Of a DNA stretch of 25,593 bases, positions 14,281-21,736 are shown one piece after another (positions within the stretch are counted from its first letter, which is position 1; each line of letters begins with the position of its first letter). The position numbers and the translations under genes were made by a program. The notes under the pieces are model-generated. The model made no database searches and had not been told where the DNA came from. It saw only the letters and a program-made list of their open reading frames with translations. Origin of the DNA: a virus; IMG/VR virus record IMGVR_UViG_3300039310_000049, positions 1 to 25,593 of that record; one strand, 5' to 3'.

Positions 14281-14989
14281 GGCGAGAAACGACGCTCGGA
14301 TCAACACCAAGAATCAAAGCGATCTGCCGCATCTTCACTTCTCCAGTGGCATACACCATCCTGATACGATCAGCCTCCTGATTAGTAAATTTTCTCCCTG
14401 CTCCTATATGGCCTTTTGGGGCTCCGACGCGGCTCTGACGGCCCTTAGCTACCATATCAGCGACGTTCTCGGCCTGAGTGGCAATGAAAAGGTGGTCGAT
14501 GTTTATGCACGGTGGATTGTCGCAGTGGTGGCACACATACTTACCTTCAGGGATTGGCCCGCGATAGACCTCCCAAGCCGCACGATGGGCCAGCGTGTGA
14601 TCGAATTTTCCATAGCCGCACCTGTCGATGCTCCCCTGGAATATGATGCACCCTGATGGATCGGGGCGGGCAAACCTTTCCAATCGTTGTTGACGCGACA
14701 GGGGCGTGCTGCCGGTAACCCCTATTCGAAGGTGATCCGGTCGAACACAAAGCTGGTTCATGCAGAGCCTGAACACATCAAAGCCTTCAGCGACCGACCC
14801 GTTCGCAATTAGCCATGCAGCGCGGTGAGCGGTTATGTGCCCACTGCCGCCATAATGGAACACGCCGTGTCCATGAATCGCTACCGGCCCGCACCAAATC
14901 CAGCAGCCATCTCCTTTCTTGATCATAGAGTGAAACCGAGCAACCTGCTTAACCGAAAACGCAGCAGCCATAAATTTGCTTTTGCCCAT
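14225..14989 (-). CDS. Tandem HNH endonuclease with C-terminal helix-turn-helix
   Basis: This 254-residue protein is the only minus-strand gene. It seems to contain two HNH_3-like modules. The first (about 28-95) has GCWIWCGP, AHRAAWL and a RLCMNQLCVRPDHLRIG end that lacks the usual first His. The second (about 110-180) has YGKFDHTLAHRAAWEVYRGPIPEG, CHHCDNPPCINIDHLFIAT and looks competent. A C-terminal resolvase-like HTH (MRQIALILGVDPSVVSRLIND) follows. The last ten codons after CYR are read from the opposite strand of the glycosyltransferase and are not family-like. It points against the surrounding operon, consistent with independent mobility. The ATG at 14989 is supported by the first domain's position. 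Confidence 0.85.
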   Translation of the reverse strand: MGKSKFMAAAFSVKQVARFHSMIKKGDGCWIWCGPVAIHGHGVFHYGGSGHITAHRAAWLIANGSVAEGFDVFRLCMNQLCVRPDHLRIGVTGSTPLSRQQRLERFARPDPSGCIIFQGSIDRCGYGKFDHTLAHRAAWEVYRGPIPEGKYVCHHCDNPPCINIDHLFIATQAENVADMVAKGRQSRVGAPKGHIGAGRKFTNQEADRIRMVYATGEVKMRQIALILGVDPSVVSRLINDKCYRAAPVPAALPT

Positions 14990-15053
14990 ATTCTAATAGT
15001 ACCACGCCATCAGCATATCGTAGTAGGATAATTCTCAGTCAGCCAACCAACCT

Positions 15054-15085
15054 CGCCTCCGGTCTTCGGGCCGGAGGCGTTTTTT
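15054..15085 (+). terminator. Strong Rho-independent terminator closing the glycosylation island
   Basis: CGCCTCCGG (15054-15062) pairs perfectly with CCGGAGGCG (15071-15079), loop TCTTCGGG, followed by six T (15080-15085). It is the best terminator in the window and would end transcription of the + strand island. The HNH element lies between it and the last glycosyltransferase. Confidence 0.9.
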
Positions 15086-15089
15086 GTGC

Positions 15090-15118
15090 TTGACACTTCG
15101 CATTATTCGTATTAGTGT
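15090..15118 (+). promoter_or_regulatory. Promoter candidate after the terminator
   Basis: TTGACA (15090-15095), 17-base spacer, TAGTGT (15113-15118); three of six at -10. The spacer is A/T-rich. It starts directly after the terminator and lies just ahead of the small gene at 15126. It could begin the early operon. Confidence 0.5.
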
Positions 15119-15125
15119 ATCGTGT

Positions 15126-15278
15126 ATGGGTGCTTTGAAATCGAAACGATGCAGCCGAGGCCATCTGCTCAGCGGCAAAAATCTCTACCTGCGCAAGAAC
15201 GGCTCCCGCGAATGCCGTAAATGTTCGTTGGCGCGAAGCGCCGCCCATGGCGCGACCAGAGGGCGCTTTCATGATTAG
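15126..15278 (+). CDS. 50-residue zinc-finger protein, possible HNH remnant
   Basis: The product carries the Cys/His pattern C-x2-GH-x-LSGKNLYLRKNGSRECRKC. The same finger forms the C-terminus of the HNH protein at 18293 (C-x-GHELNAENTY...CRAC) and is common at the end of phage HNH proteins. Here no HNH core precedes it, so it is either a small stand-alone zinc protein or a fragment of a decayed HNH gene. ATG 15126 lies very close to the predicted transcription start, and there is no clear ribosome site, so translation could be leaderless or weak. Confidence 0.5.
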   Translation: MGALKSKRCSRGHLLSGKNLYLRKNGSRECRKCSLARSAAHGATRGRFHD

Positions 15279-15507
15279 CACTCGCATCCGGTTTTCTCCC
15301 ATCGCCAAGCGTCTCCGCTCTATGGTTTCGGTCGTGAACAACATCGACCACTGGTGGGAGATCCGGCAGACCTGCGAACCAGACAAGCCGCTGACGCAGA
15401 CAGAGCGTGATCGTCTTGAAGTTGGCCGCGCGTGCATCGACGCTGAACTGGCGCGGTTGGAGCGAGAACAGGGGCGGTACGAGGAGGAAACGGAGCCCGC
15501 TGCATGA
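15271..15507 (+). CDS. Small helical protein, unknown
   Basis: This 78-residue protein is predicted to be mostly alpha-helical: RFSPIAKRLRSMVSVVNNIDHWWEIR, then a TQTERDRLEVGRACIDAELARLEREQ coiled-coil-like helix and an acidic end. The start ATG 15271 has GAGGG upstream and overlaps the previous gene by 8 bases; ATG 15247 in the same frame is an alternative (86 residues). It overlaps the next gene by ATGA. I recognise no family. Its place at the head of the early operon is typical for small host-modulating or regulatory proteins. Confidence 0.6.
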   Translation: MISTRIRFSPIAKRLRSMVSVVNNIDHWWEIRQTCEPDKPLTQTERDRLEVGRACIDAELARLEREQGRYEEETEPAA

Positions 15508-15878
15508 GGTTGATGCTGGCAGTGGCGTTCCTGGCGGTTGCCGCGCACGCTCCGCCCGCCCCTCCGTCACTGCCGCGCGTTCCAACCAGCCATGTTCAGC
15601 AGCAAGTGTACACGGCTTTGGAGCGCGCTGAGAACTGCATGAAGTGGCTGAACCCTGGTTGCCTGAAGTATGCTCGGCAGCCTGGCGCTGTGCGCGGACC
15701 ACACGGGTACGCGATGTTTCGAGAGCTTCGCGACGGGCAGGCGGCGTTGTGGTGCCGGGTGCAAGTCGGCCGCGGGCAGACGGTGTGGGAGTTTCTGAGT
15801 GGCTACAACCCGGGAGTGGAGAACTACCCCTTTCGGGTGGCCGCCCTGGTTGGACTCGATTTGGAGGCGATCTTGTGA
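15504..15878 (+). CDS. Exported small protein with a phage structural-type C-terminal domain
   Basis: This 124-residue protein starts with a signal-peptide-like segment (MRLMLAVAFLAVAAHA, then Pro-rich), suggesting export to the periplasm or anchoring. The rest has a pattern I know from phage proteins linked to virion or cell-wall functions: MFRELRDGQAALWCRV, then QTVWEFLSGYNPGVENYPFRVAALVGL, resembling a repeated motif with T-x-x-EFI-x-YAP-x-x-EN. It may interact with the envelope during entry or exit. The start overlaps the previous stop (ATGA) after a GAGGAGG ribosome site. A 13-codon frame follows at 15875 (GTGA) and is probably not a gene. Confidence 0.58.
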   Translation: MRLMLAVAFLAVAAHAPPAPPSLPRVPTSHVQQQVYTALERAENCMKWLNPGCLKYARQPGAVRGPHGYAMFRELRDGQAALWCRVQVGRGQTVWEFLSGYNPGVENYPFRVAALVGLDLEAIL

Positions 15879-15908
15879 GATGGGAATACTTCAAGAGGGT
15901 GAAGATCG

Positions 15909-16142
15909 ATGCCTGAGCAAATCTCTCTGATCGACGTGGCCGCTGAGCCACTGCCCGAGTTCGTGCCGCCGCGCACGGAGATCTTCCTGGTGCTGGCGTT
16001 TCATCGACAGATGGGCATTTGGAAGGTGCATCGCGAGTCCAACAGGGATGAACATGCATCGCAGGCAGAAGCAGTAACAGCGGCAGGAAAACTCGCGGCC
16101 GGTTGGACGCATCGCCGGGTATTGCGGGTGGTCGCGGAATGA
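15909..16142 (+). CDS. Small unknown phage protein
   Basis: This 77-residue protein begins MPEQISLID with an acidic, Pro-containing N-terminal third, then an FLVLAFHRQMGIWKVHRES strand pair and a QAEAVTAAGKLAAGWTHRRVLRVV C-terminal helix-strand. The second half resembles a small alpha/beta domain. Ribosome site GAGGGTGAAG at 15895-15904. The stop overlaps the next start (ATGA), so it is coupled to the winged-helix gene. No family recognised. Confidence 0.6.
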   Translation: MPEQISLIDVAAEPLPEFVPPRTEIFLVLAFHRQMGIWKVHRESNRDEHASQAEAVTAAGKLAAGWTHRRVLRVVAE

Positions 16143-16462
16143 GCAGCGAAGATCGCAAGGCATTGTACCAAGAGGCCCCACTGCTGGCCGCTGCGTACTT
16201 TGATGGCGAGACCTACGATCCGGCGTTGGACAAGCACCGACTGGCGAAGCAACTCCAAGCGGTGTACAATCTGATGCACGATGGCGGTTGGCGCACGTTG
16301 CGGGAGATTGCGGACGCGCTCAGCATACCGGAAGCCAGCGCATCCGCCCGCTTACGTGATCTTCGGAAAACACGCTTCGGTTCCCATCGCGTTGAGCGTC
16401 AGCGCCGAGGCGAAGAGAAGCGGGGATTGTTCGAGTACAGGGTGGAGATTGCAAGCCAATGA
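16139..16462 (+). CDS. Winged-helix DNA-binding phage protein
   Basis: This 107-residue protein has a helix-turn-helix pattern: RLAKQLQAVYNLMHDGGWRTLREIADALSIPEASASARLRDLRK, with a basic wing (RVERQRRGEEKRGLFEYRVE). This is a common small phage protein in recombination modules, with a winged-helix fold resembling the start of MarR or ArsR proteins. The N-terminal 35 residues are acidic (FDGETYDPALDKHRL). It probably regulates or assists the exonuclease gene, which overlaps it by ATGA. ATG 16139 overlaps the previous stop in the same way, so I prefer it to 16103. Confidence 0.72.
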   Translation: MSSEDRKALYQEAPLLAAAYFDGETYDPALDKHRLAKQLQAVYNLMHDGGWRTLREIADALSIPEASASARLRDLRKTRFGSHRVERQRRGEEKRGLFEYRVEIASQ

Positions 16463-17622
16463 TCGACAACGAATTGAGAAGCCGTGGCGTGGGAGCGAGT
16501 GAGGTAGCCGCCGTCCTTAATCTTGATCCCAGGCGTGACCCTTTCGCGGTCTACATCGACAAGATCGGGCAAGCGCCGCGAGAGGACAATCCGACCGAGC
16601 GCATGAAGCGCGGCAAAAGATTCGAGAGGGCCATTGCCTCCTGGTATGGCGATCTGACAACACAGCCGGTCGTGTGGTTTGACAAAACCCTTCAGCATCC
16701 GACGCGGACGTGGCAGATAGTGACTCCAGACGCCTTTGTGGTCCGCAGATACGGAAGCGAAGAGATTTTGGATCGGGACCTAGAATTGCAGTTGGAACGC
16801 ATAGGTGGTGTTGATGCAAAAACCGCTGGCATCGGGGCGTGGGACGAATGGGGCGAGTCCGGCTCCGACATCGTACCAGAGCGGGCGGCGCTTCAGTGCC
16901 AATACACCTGCTCAGCCCTCGACCTTCCGTGGTGGGACCTGGCTTGCGCCTTTTCTTTAGACGAACTCCGCATCTACCGCATTCACCGTGACCCGGCGAT
17001 CGAAGCGATGCTGCTTGAAGCGGTCGAAGATTTCTGGGTGAATCACGTACTGGCGCGGGTGCCGCCGCGGCCAGGCGCCAGTGATGCCACGAAAGATGCG
17101 CTTCGCCGGCTGTATCCGAAAAACGTACAGCCCCTGCGGGCCGCGACCGAAACCGAGTCGCCGCTGATCGAGTCATTCAAGGCGGCGTATCAGGATGAGA
17201 AGCGGGCGGCGCGGGTGCTGGCAGAGGCGCGCAACCAATTGATCTACGCGATAGGAGAGGCTGAAGGGCTACTGGCCGGGCCGGAAAAGCTGACGTACAA
17301 AAGATCAAAGGACTCGGTGGGTGTCGCATGGGAACAGGTTGCTCGCGAGTTGGGCCTACGGCTGGAACTGCTGAAGCCGGTAGTCGAGTGGGCGCTGCTC
17401 AACGCGTCGATACATCACGATGACAGGAATGCCATCATGCTTTCAGAGAACTTCTCGGCCGACGTGGGTGCACTGAAAGCAGTGGCGCGGAACGGCACGG
17501 CGCTATCGCTTCCAGGCTGGTGGGACCAAGATTTCGAGCAGCTTGCCGCTGAGCACCAAGGAGTGACGCGCGAGGGCGTGCGAAAATTGATCGTGCCCCG
17601 CGCCTGGGGATCGGAGGAATGA
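16459..17622 (+). CDS. YqaJ-type viral recombinase exonuclease
   Basis: This 387-residue nuclease likely degrades DNA ends to give single strands for phage recombination, like lambda Exo. Visible motifs: RGVGASEVAAVLNLDP (residues 9-24), RGKRFERAIASWYG with Glu56, TPDAF with Asp91, and GGVDAKTAG with Asp119 and Lys121 (the D-x-K part of PD-(D/E)XK), followed by QCQYTCSALDLPWWDLA, the usual Gln-x-Gln and Trp-rich helix. The C-terminal 150 residues are a helical extension (EKRAARVLAEARNQLIYAIGEAEG) typical of large YqaJ proteins. It overlaps its neighbour by 4 bases. The RecT-like partner is at 18762. Confidence 0.87.
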   Translation: MIDNELRSRGVGASEVAAVLNLDPRRDPFAVYIDKIGQAPREDNPTERMKRGKRFERAIASWYGDLTTQPVVWFDKTLQHPTRTWQIVTPDAFVVRRYGSEEILDRDLELQLERIGGVDAKTAGIGAWDEWGESGSDIVPERAALQCQYTCSALDLPWWDLACAFSLDELRIYRIHRDPAIEAMLLEAVEDFWVNHVLARVPPRPGASDATKDALRRLYPKNVQPLRAATETESPLIESFKAAYQDEKRAARVLAEARNQLIYAIGEAEGLLAGPEKLTYKRSKDSVGVAWEQVARELGLRLELLKPVVEWALLNASIHHDDRNAIMLSENFSADVGALKAVARNGTALSLPGWWDQDFEQLAAEHQGVTREGVRKLIVPRAWGSEE

Positions 17623-17999
17623 TGGGTGAGACACCGAAGCGCATTCAGCGAAAGCGTTCCGCCGGTTGGCGGATGCCAGAGAACACGGTCTACGTCGGCA
17701 GGCCGACGAAGTTCGGGAACCCGTACTGGGACATCGCGCGCTACGGTCTTGATCTCTGCATCCGATTGTTCCGCGAGACCGCGACCGGATGCTGGAATCC
17801 TTTACTGATCCCCGAAGGCCCACTCGCGAATTCCTGGCATAAGTGGCTATACCGTGACCACTGCGCATGGCTGAAACGCATCGGAGGCCATCCTGTCGAA
17901 GAGATCCAGGCTGAGTTGCGCGGAAAGAATCTGGCTTGCTGGTGCAGGCTTGATCGCCCGTGCCATGCAGATATTCTGTTGGAGATTGCGAACCAGTGA
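17619..17999 (+). CDS. DUF4326-domain protein
   Basis: This 126-residue protein fits DUF4326: KRIQRKRSAGWRMPENTVYVGRPTKFGNPY at the N-terminus, then an HPVEEIQAELRGKNLACWCRLDRPCHADILLEIAN C-terminus with Cys and His that may bind metal. The domain is frequent in phages and actinobacteria; its role is unknown to me. GGAGGA gives a strong ribosome site, and ATG 17619 overlaps the exonuclease stop; ATG 17622 is equally possible. Confidence 0.85.
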   Translation: MMGETPKRIQRKRSAGWRMPENTVYVGRPTKFGNPYWDIARYGLDLCIRLFRETATGCWNPLLIPEGPLANSWHKWLYRDHCAWLKRIGGHPVEEIQAELRGKNLACWCRLDRPCHADILLEIANQ

Positions 18000-18071
18000 T
18001 GCACGCCCGATGGTGAAGTCCATTGCGGACTACGTGGGGCGGTGGCTCGCGCTACGGTTCAATCTTCCCTC

Positions 18072-18101
18072 TTGACAACCACCATTCATCAGGTGCAGAA
18101 T
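18072..18101 (+). promoter_or_regulatory. Promoter candidate before the RHH gene
   Basis: TTGACA (18072-18077) in the context CTCTTGACA, 18-base spacer, CAGAAT (18096-18101), four of six at -10. The -10 box overlaps the ATG at 18100, so if used, transcription would start near the second ATG at 18109 and translation would be leaderless, or the promoter serves only downstream genes. Confidence 0.42.
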
Positions 18102-18261
18102 GGGACGTATGGGACAAAAGAACGCAGCGGTTGAACGTGCCGCTATTCTGAAGGTTGAAATACCAGCAAGTCTCAAACAGCGGATCAAGGTGTATGCAGC
18201 CGAGACTCGGCAGACCTTGAAGCAGGTGGTCGAATCCGCTGTGCGGGCATACTGCAAGTAG
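18100..18261 (+). CDS. Ribbon-helix-helix (CopG/Arc-type) protein
   Basis: This 53-residue protein matches RHH repressors: a beta strand ILKVEIPASLKQRIKVYAAETRQ followed by TLKQVVESAVRAYCK, the strand-helix-helix layout that dimerises to bind DNA operators. N-terminal residues are basic. It may be an early-gene repressor or plasmid-partition-type regulator. AGGTG lies 5 bases before the ATG at 18100; ATG 18109 is the alternative. A 21-codon frame (18010-18075) upstream and the gap to the HNH gene carry nothing else that I can support. Confidence 0.7.
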   Translation: MGRMGQKNAAVERAAILKVEIPASLKQRIKVYAAETRQTLKQVVESAVRAYCK

Positions 18262-18292
18262 AGGCCGGTACTGCGGCCATTGGAACGCTTGC

Positions 18293-18772
18293 ATGACGAA
18301 AGCGCGTATTGATCGATTCATGGAGAAGGTCAGTCCAGAACCCAACACCGGGTGCTGGTTGTGGCTCGGTTCTACCAGCGATGATGGCTACGCCGAGTTC
18401 GGGATTGCCGCAAGCAGGAAGACTAAAGCACACCGATACATCTACAAACAGACGAAGGGGCCAATCCCGGAGGGGCTGGAACTAGATCATCTCTGCCGAG
18501 TGCGATGCTGCGTTAACCCGCTACATTTGGAAGCGGTAACCAAATCGATCAATCAAAAGCGCGGATTGAACGCTTCAGCGGAATATATTCAGTTCCGGAT
18601 CGAAGCGAGGCGGAAGAAGGCAGCGGCCCGCACGCATTGCTGTCACGGCCATGAACTCAATGCGGAAAACACATACATGCGTGGCCACAGCAAGGCGTGC
18701 AGGGCTTGCATGGCAGATGCGTGCAAGAGGGCGAGAACAAAACAGGAACTGGAGGAACGTGATGGCAGGTAA
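18293..18772 (+). CDS. HNH endonuclease with C-terminal zinc finger
   Basis: This 159-residue mobile nuclease has an HNH_3 core: GCWLWLGSTSDDGYAEF, AHRYIYKQTKGPIPEGLELDHLC, then CCVNPLHLEAVT. A C-terminal finger follows, CCHGHELNAENTYMRGHSKACRAC, the same unit as in the small gene at 15126. A weak ribosome site precedes ATG 18293. Its end overlaps the start of the RecT-like gene by 11 bases, so it likely entered just upstream of that gene without destroying it. Confidence 0.87.
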   Translation: MTKARIDRFMEKVSPEPNTGCWLWLGSTSDDGYAEFGIAASRKTKAHRYIYKQTKGPIPEGLELDHLCRVRCCVNPLHLEAVTKSINQKRGLNASAEYIQFRIEARRKKAAARTHCCHGHELNAENTYMRGHSKACRACMADACKRARTKQELEERDGR

Positions 18773-20435
18773 CGAGATGGTTCCCCGCGAGGAGACTGGA
18801 GTGTCGTATCGCGATGACTTTTCGGGCACCGAAGTAATCAAACAGGCTGAAACGACCATCGCCATGATGGCGGCTCAGTCTAAGGCGCTGATCGAAGCAC
18901 GTTTCATCGTCGCCATGCGGGCCGGGCGCAATATCGAGAAGCTCCGGCTGAGCGTTGGTGATCTATGCCGAAACCCGAAGTTTGCCGAGACGGCGCTGTA
19001 TCTGAAGCCAGTCTCGAAGACGCCGCGGGGATGGGCCATGCTGCCCATGCGGGACCGGCTGCGGAGCGAATTGCTGAAGCGCGAGCGCAACCGTGGCGCC
19101 CGGCCAGGCGATGACAACGAGCAGGAATGGCCGATGGGCTTTAATATCAGATTTATAGAAGCCGCCATTGCGGAGGCCGGCCACATCGACGTGAACGCAA
19201 CCGTCATCTGGGAGGATGACGAGAAGCGCATCACCAAGGTGGACGTGGTTGACCTGTACAAAAACATCGGCTGGTCGCGCACCGTGGTGACCAAGAAGAC
19301 GGTGGAGCGGCGCAAGCTCGGACAGGACCAAGAGCCACTGTTCACTCGGCGAAACAGCTTCGGCGACATACTCTTCGTAGTGGAAGCCACCGAGGCCGAG
19401 GTGCTCCAAGCCGAGGCCGCATCGGTGAGCAAGTCTGTTCGCACGATGGCCGAGCGCATCTTTCCCGGCCACCTGAAGTTGGAGTGGCGCCAGATTGTCG
19501 AGGCCACCATACTCAACGAAGCGGCCCAAGACCCGGAGGGCAAGCGGAAAGAAATCATCGACGCCTTCCACACCATCGGGATTGAACCCGATCACCTTTC
19601 GAAGTATCTGGAGCACGATATCGCGCTCCTGCAACCAGCCGAGTACCTGAGCCTGAAGGTCATCTACTCCTCAATCCGAAGCGGGGAAATCACATGGGCA
19701 CAGGTCATGGAGTCGAAGTTCGGGCCGGCCGAGGGTGCCGAGGAGACCAAGGGTGCCAGGGCGCTCAAGGACAAACTGGAGAAAAAGGTGGCTGAACTGC
19801 GAACCGAGCAGCAAAAGCCACCCGCAGCCGCCACCGCAGCCCCTCCAGCAGCCCCGCCGGCTCCCGGCCCCACTACCCCCACCGAGCAGCCGCCGGCGCA
19901 ACAGGCCAAGCCTGAGCCTCAAAGCGCCCCATCAGAAGCGGTTTCCGGGACTCTTGGAACCGCCAAGGCGTCTAGTCTGCCGCCTCAACCGTCTAATCTG
20001 CCTCCAGTTGCGACCGCCACGGATGACATCGTGAGGTGTCCCCACTGCCATGTGAACGTGGTTGCCAGCGCGATGGATGCCCACTTGAGCGAGTGCCTAT
20101 CCATAAAACGTGGAGAAACTCCACAGGATGACCTCTTTGCCGACAAGAAACCGGCCGAGCCCGATCGGTCCCTGAAGACCTACGGCGCGGCGGCCGACTT
20201 CCCGGCGTTACCCGACGTGTTCGACGTGAAGCCCGGCTTGGAGGTCTACTTCATCGAAGGCAAAACGCGGAAGCGGCTGCGCGCCGAAGAGGACACCTGG
20301 AAGTTGGTGTCGGCAGAGGACTACATGGCGCCCGCCATGCCGCCACTGGTGCCCCCTGGACCGCAGGTCGTACCAGAAGCTGGTCCGCAGCCGGCCGCAG
20401 GCTTCAATTTCCACAAAGGGAAGGGGAAGCGCTGA
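18762..20435 (+). CDS. RecT-like annealing-protein candidate with Pro-rich linker and zinc finger
   Basis: This 557-residue protein is probably the single-strand annealing partner of the YqaJ exonuclease. The N-terminal 250 residues show a phage pattern: ALIEARFIVAMRAGRN, LCRNPKFAETALYLKPV, NIRFIEAAIAEAGHIDVN, a VDLYKNIGWSRTVVTKKTVERR block and KSVRTMAERIFP. Such proteins sit by exonucleases in many phages. A Pro/Ala/Gln-rich linker follows (about 360-420), then a CxxC...H-x3-C finger near 425-446 (CPHCHVNV..HLSEC) and a short acidic-aromatic domain. ATG 18762 has GGAGGAACG just upstream. An earlier in-frame start would lie inside the HNH gene. The annealing role is inferred from family and context. 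Confidence 0.72.
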   Translation: MAGNEMVPREETGVSYRDDFSGTEVIKQAETTIAMMAAQSKALIEARFIVAMRAGRNIEKLRLSVGDLCRNPKFAETALYLKPVSKTPRGWAMLPMRDRLRSELLKRERNRGARPGDDNEQEWPMGFNIRFIEAAIAEAGHIDVNATVIWEDDEKRITKVDVVDLYKNIGWSRTVVTKKTVERRKLGQDQEPLFTRRNSFGDILFVVEATEAEVLQAEAASVSKSVRTMAERIFPGHLKLEWRQIVEATILNEAAQDPEGKRKEIIDAFHTIGIEPDHLSKYLEHDIALLQPAEYLSLKVIYSSIRSGEITWAQVMESKFGPAEGAEETKGARALKDKLEKKVAELRTEQQKPPAAATAAPPAAPPAPGPTTPTEQPPAQQAKPEPQSAPSEAVSGTLGTAKASSLPPQPSNLPPVATATDDIVRCPHCHVNVVASAMDAHLSECLSIKRGETPQDDLFADKKPAEPDRSLKTYGAAADFPALPDVFDVKPGLEVYFIEGKTRKRLRAEEDTWKLVSAEDYMAPAMPPLVPPGPQVVPEAGPQPAAGFNFHKGKGKR

Positions 20436-21736
20436 TGGAACGGATAGTCGCAGTCGAGATCACCGATATCCGGTCCATCAAGCAGGTGGTGTTGCGGCCG
20501 AAGGCACTGAACGCCATCCTGGGCGATAACGGGCAAGGAAAGACCAGCATCATCCTGGCGATCAAGGCCGTCTTTTCGGGCGGCCACTCCCCGCTCTTAC
20601 GTCGGCAGCTACCTGATGGCACCTACGTCAAGAAGGCCAGCGTCAAACTGACTGGTGACGATGGCACAACCATCCTGAAGGTTATCAGGGAAAAGACCTC
20701 TGAGTTGACGGTCACAAGCCCAACCGGAGTTGAGATCCCTGGCCCGCAGGAGTACGTCGAGAATTTAGCACACGGGTTTTCCTTCGACCCACTGCAATTC
20801 ATCGAAGCCAAGCCGAAGGAGCGAGCAGCCTACCTGCAACGGGCGCTCAACCTGACCTTCACCGTTGAAGAGGTGTCGGAGATCGCTGGCCCATACGGGT
20901 TGAGCCCAGCCAAGCCGGTAGACCTTGACGGGTTGGATGCGCTACGCAAGGCGATCTACGAGGCCCGCACGAAGGTCAACGGCGCCGCCAAGGAGGCCAA
21001 CGGAACCGTGTCGCGGCTGTCCAAGGCGCTTGAAGAGGATGAGAAGACCGACTGGGATACCGAGGTCCAGCGGATTCAAGGAGAGCGTGAGCAGGCCATA
21101 CAGGCATGGTCTGATGGCAAGCAGGCCGTCAAGAACGATGCGGATGCGGCGCGCCAGCAGATCAATTTGGCGGCAGACGAGGAGATCGCCAGAATCAACA
21201 GGGAACGCAGCGCGGCCCTCTTGGATGCTGCTGCTGTTGAATCTGATGGCATAGGTGGGGTGGAAGCCGAAGCCCGACCCGTGATCGAGCGGTTGAATCA
21301 GGAACTCGGCACAGCGCAGGCCAACGCCAAAAAGAAGCACCAGATGGAGGTGTTCCGAGCCGAAGTCGAGCAGGCGCGGAAGGCGAGCGAGGGGCATGAG
21401 GTCACTTCTACCGGGATGACGGCGGCACTGAAGGCGCTCGATTTCCTGAAGGCTTCCAAACTCGAATCCCTGCCAATACCGGGCGCCGACTTCCGCGGCG
21501 GGGAATTCTATGTGAACGGTCTGCCGTTCGATTCCCTCAATGATGGGCAGAAGTTCCTGACGGCGTTCCAAGTGGCAGCCCTGATGCCGGGCGACCTCGG
21601 GGTACTCATTGCGGATCGAGCGGAGATCCTGGGGCCTGACAACTGGCAGGCGTTTCAGGACGCGGCCTTGCAGTCCGGCTTCCAGGTGTTCGTTACCCGA
21701 GTCCAGCCAGGGCCTCTCGAAGTGAAGACGTTGTGA
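20435..21736 (+). CDS. RecF/SbcC-like SMC-type ATPase
   Basis: This 433-residue protein has an SMC-type head split by a coiled coil. N-terminal ITDIRSIKQVVLRPKALNAILGDNGQGKTSI contains the Walker A GDNGQGKTS at 30-38. A long Glu/Lys/Ala-rich coiled coil spans about 175-330. C-terminal FDSLNDGQKFLTAFQVA resembles the ABC signature and LGVLIADRAEIL a Walker B with D-x-x-E spacing, ending FVTRVQ. It is shorter than SbcC. In phages such ATPases pair with nucleases and annealing proteins in DNA-end processing. It starts 1 base inside the RecT-like gene's stop (TGATG), so both are coupled. Confidence 0.82.
   Translation: MERIVAVEITDIRSIKQVVLRPKALNAILGDNGQGKTSIILAIKAVFSGGHSPLLRRQLPDGTYVKKASVKLTGDDGTTILKVIREKTSELTVTSPTGVEIPGPQEYVENLAHGFSFDPLQFIEAKPKERAAYLQRALNLTFTVEEVSEIAGPYGLSPAKPVDLDGLDALRKAIYEARTKVNGAAKEANGTVSRLSKALEEDEKTDWDTEVQRIQGEREQAIQAWSDGKQAVKNDADAARQQINLAADEEIARINRERSAALLDAAAVESDGIGGVEAEARPVIERLNQELGTAQANAKKKHQMEVFRAEVEQARKASEGHEVTSTGMTAALKALDFLKASKLESLPIPGADFRGGEFYVNGLPFDSLNDGQKFLTAFQVAALMPGDLGVLIADRAEILGPDNWQAFQDAALQSGFQVFVTRVQPGPLEVKTL

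Noticed and set aside
15169-16158. Minus-strand frame of 329 codons
   Set aside because: It runs antisense to four coupled + strand genes; Arg/Pro/Ser-rich low-complexity translation without recognisable domains.
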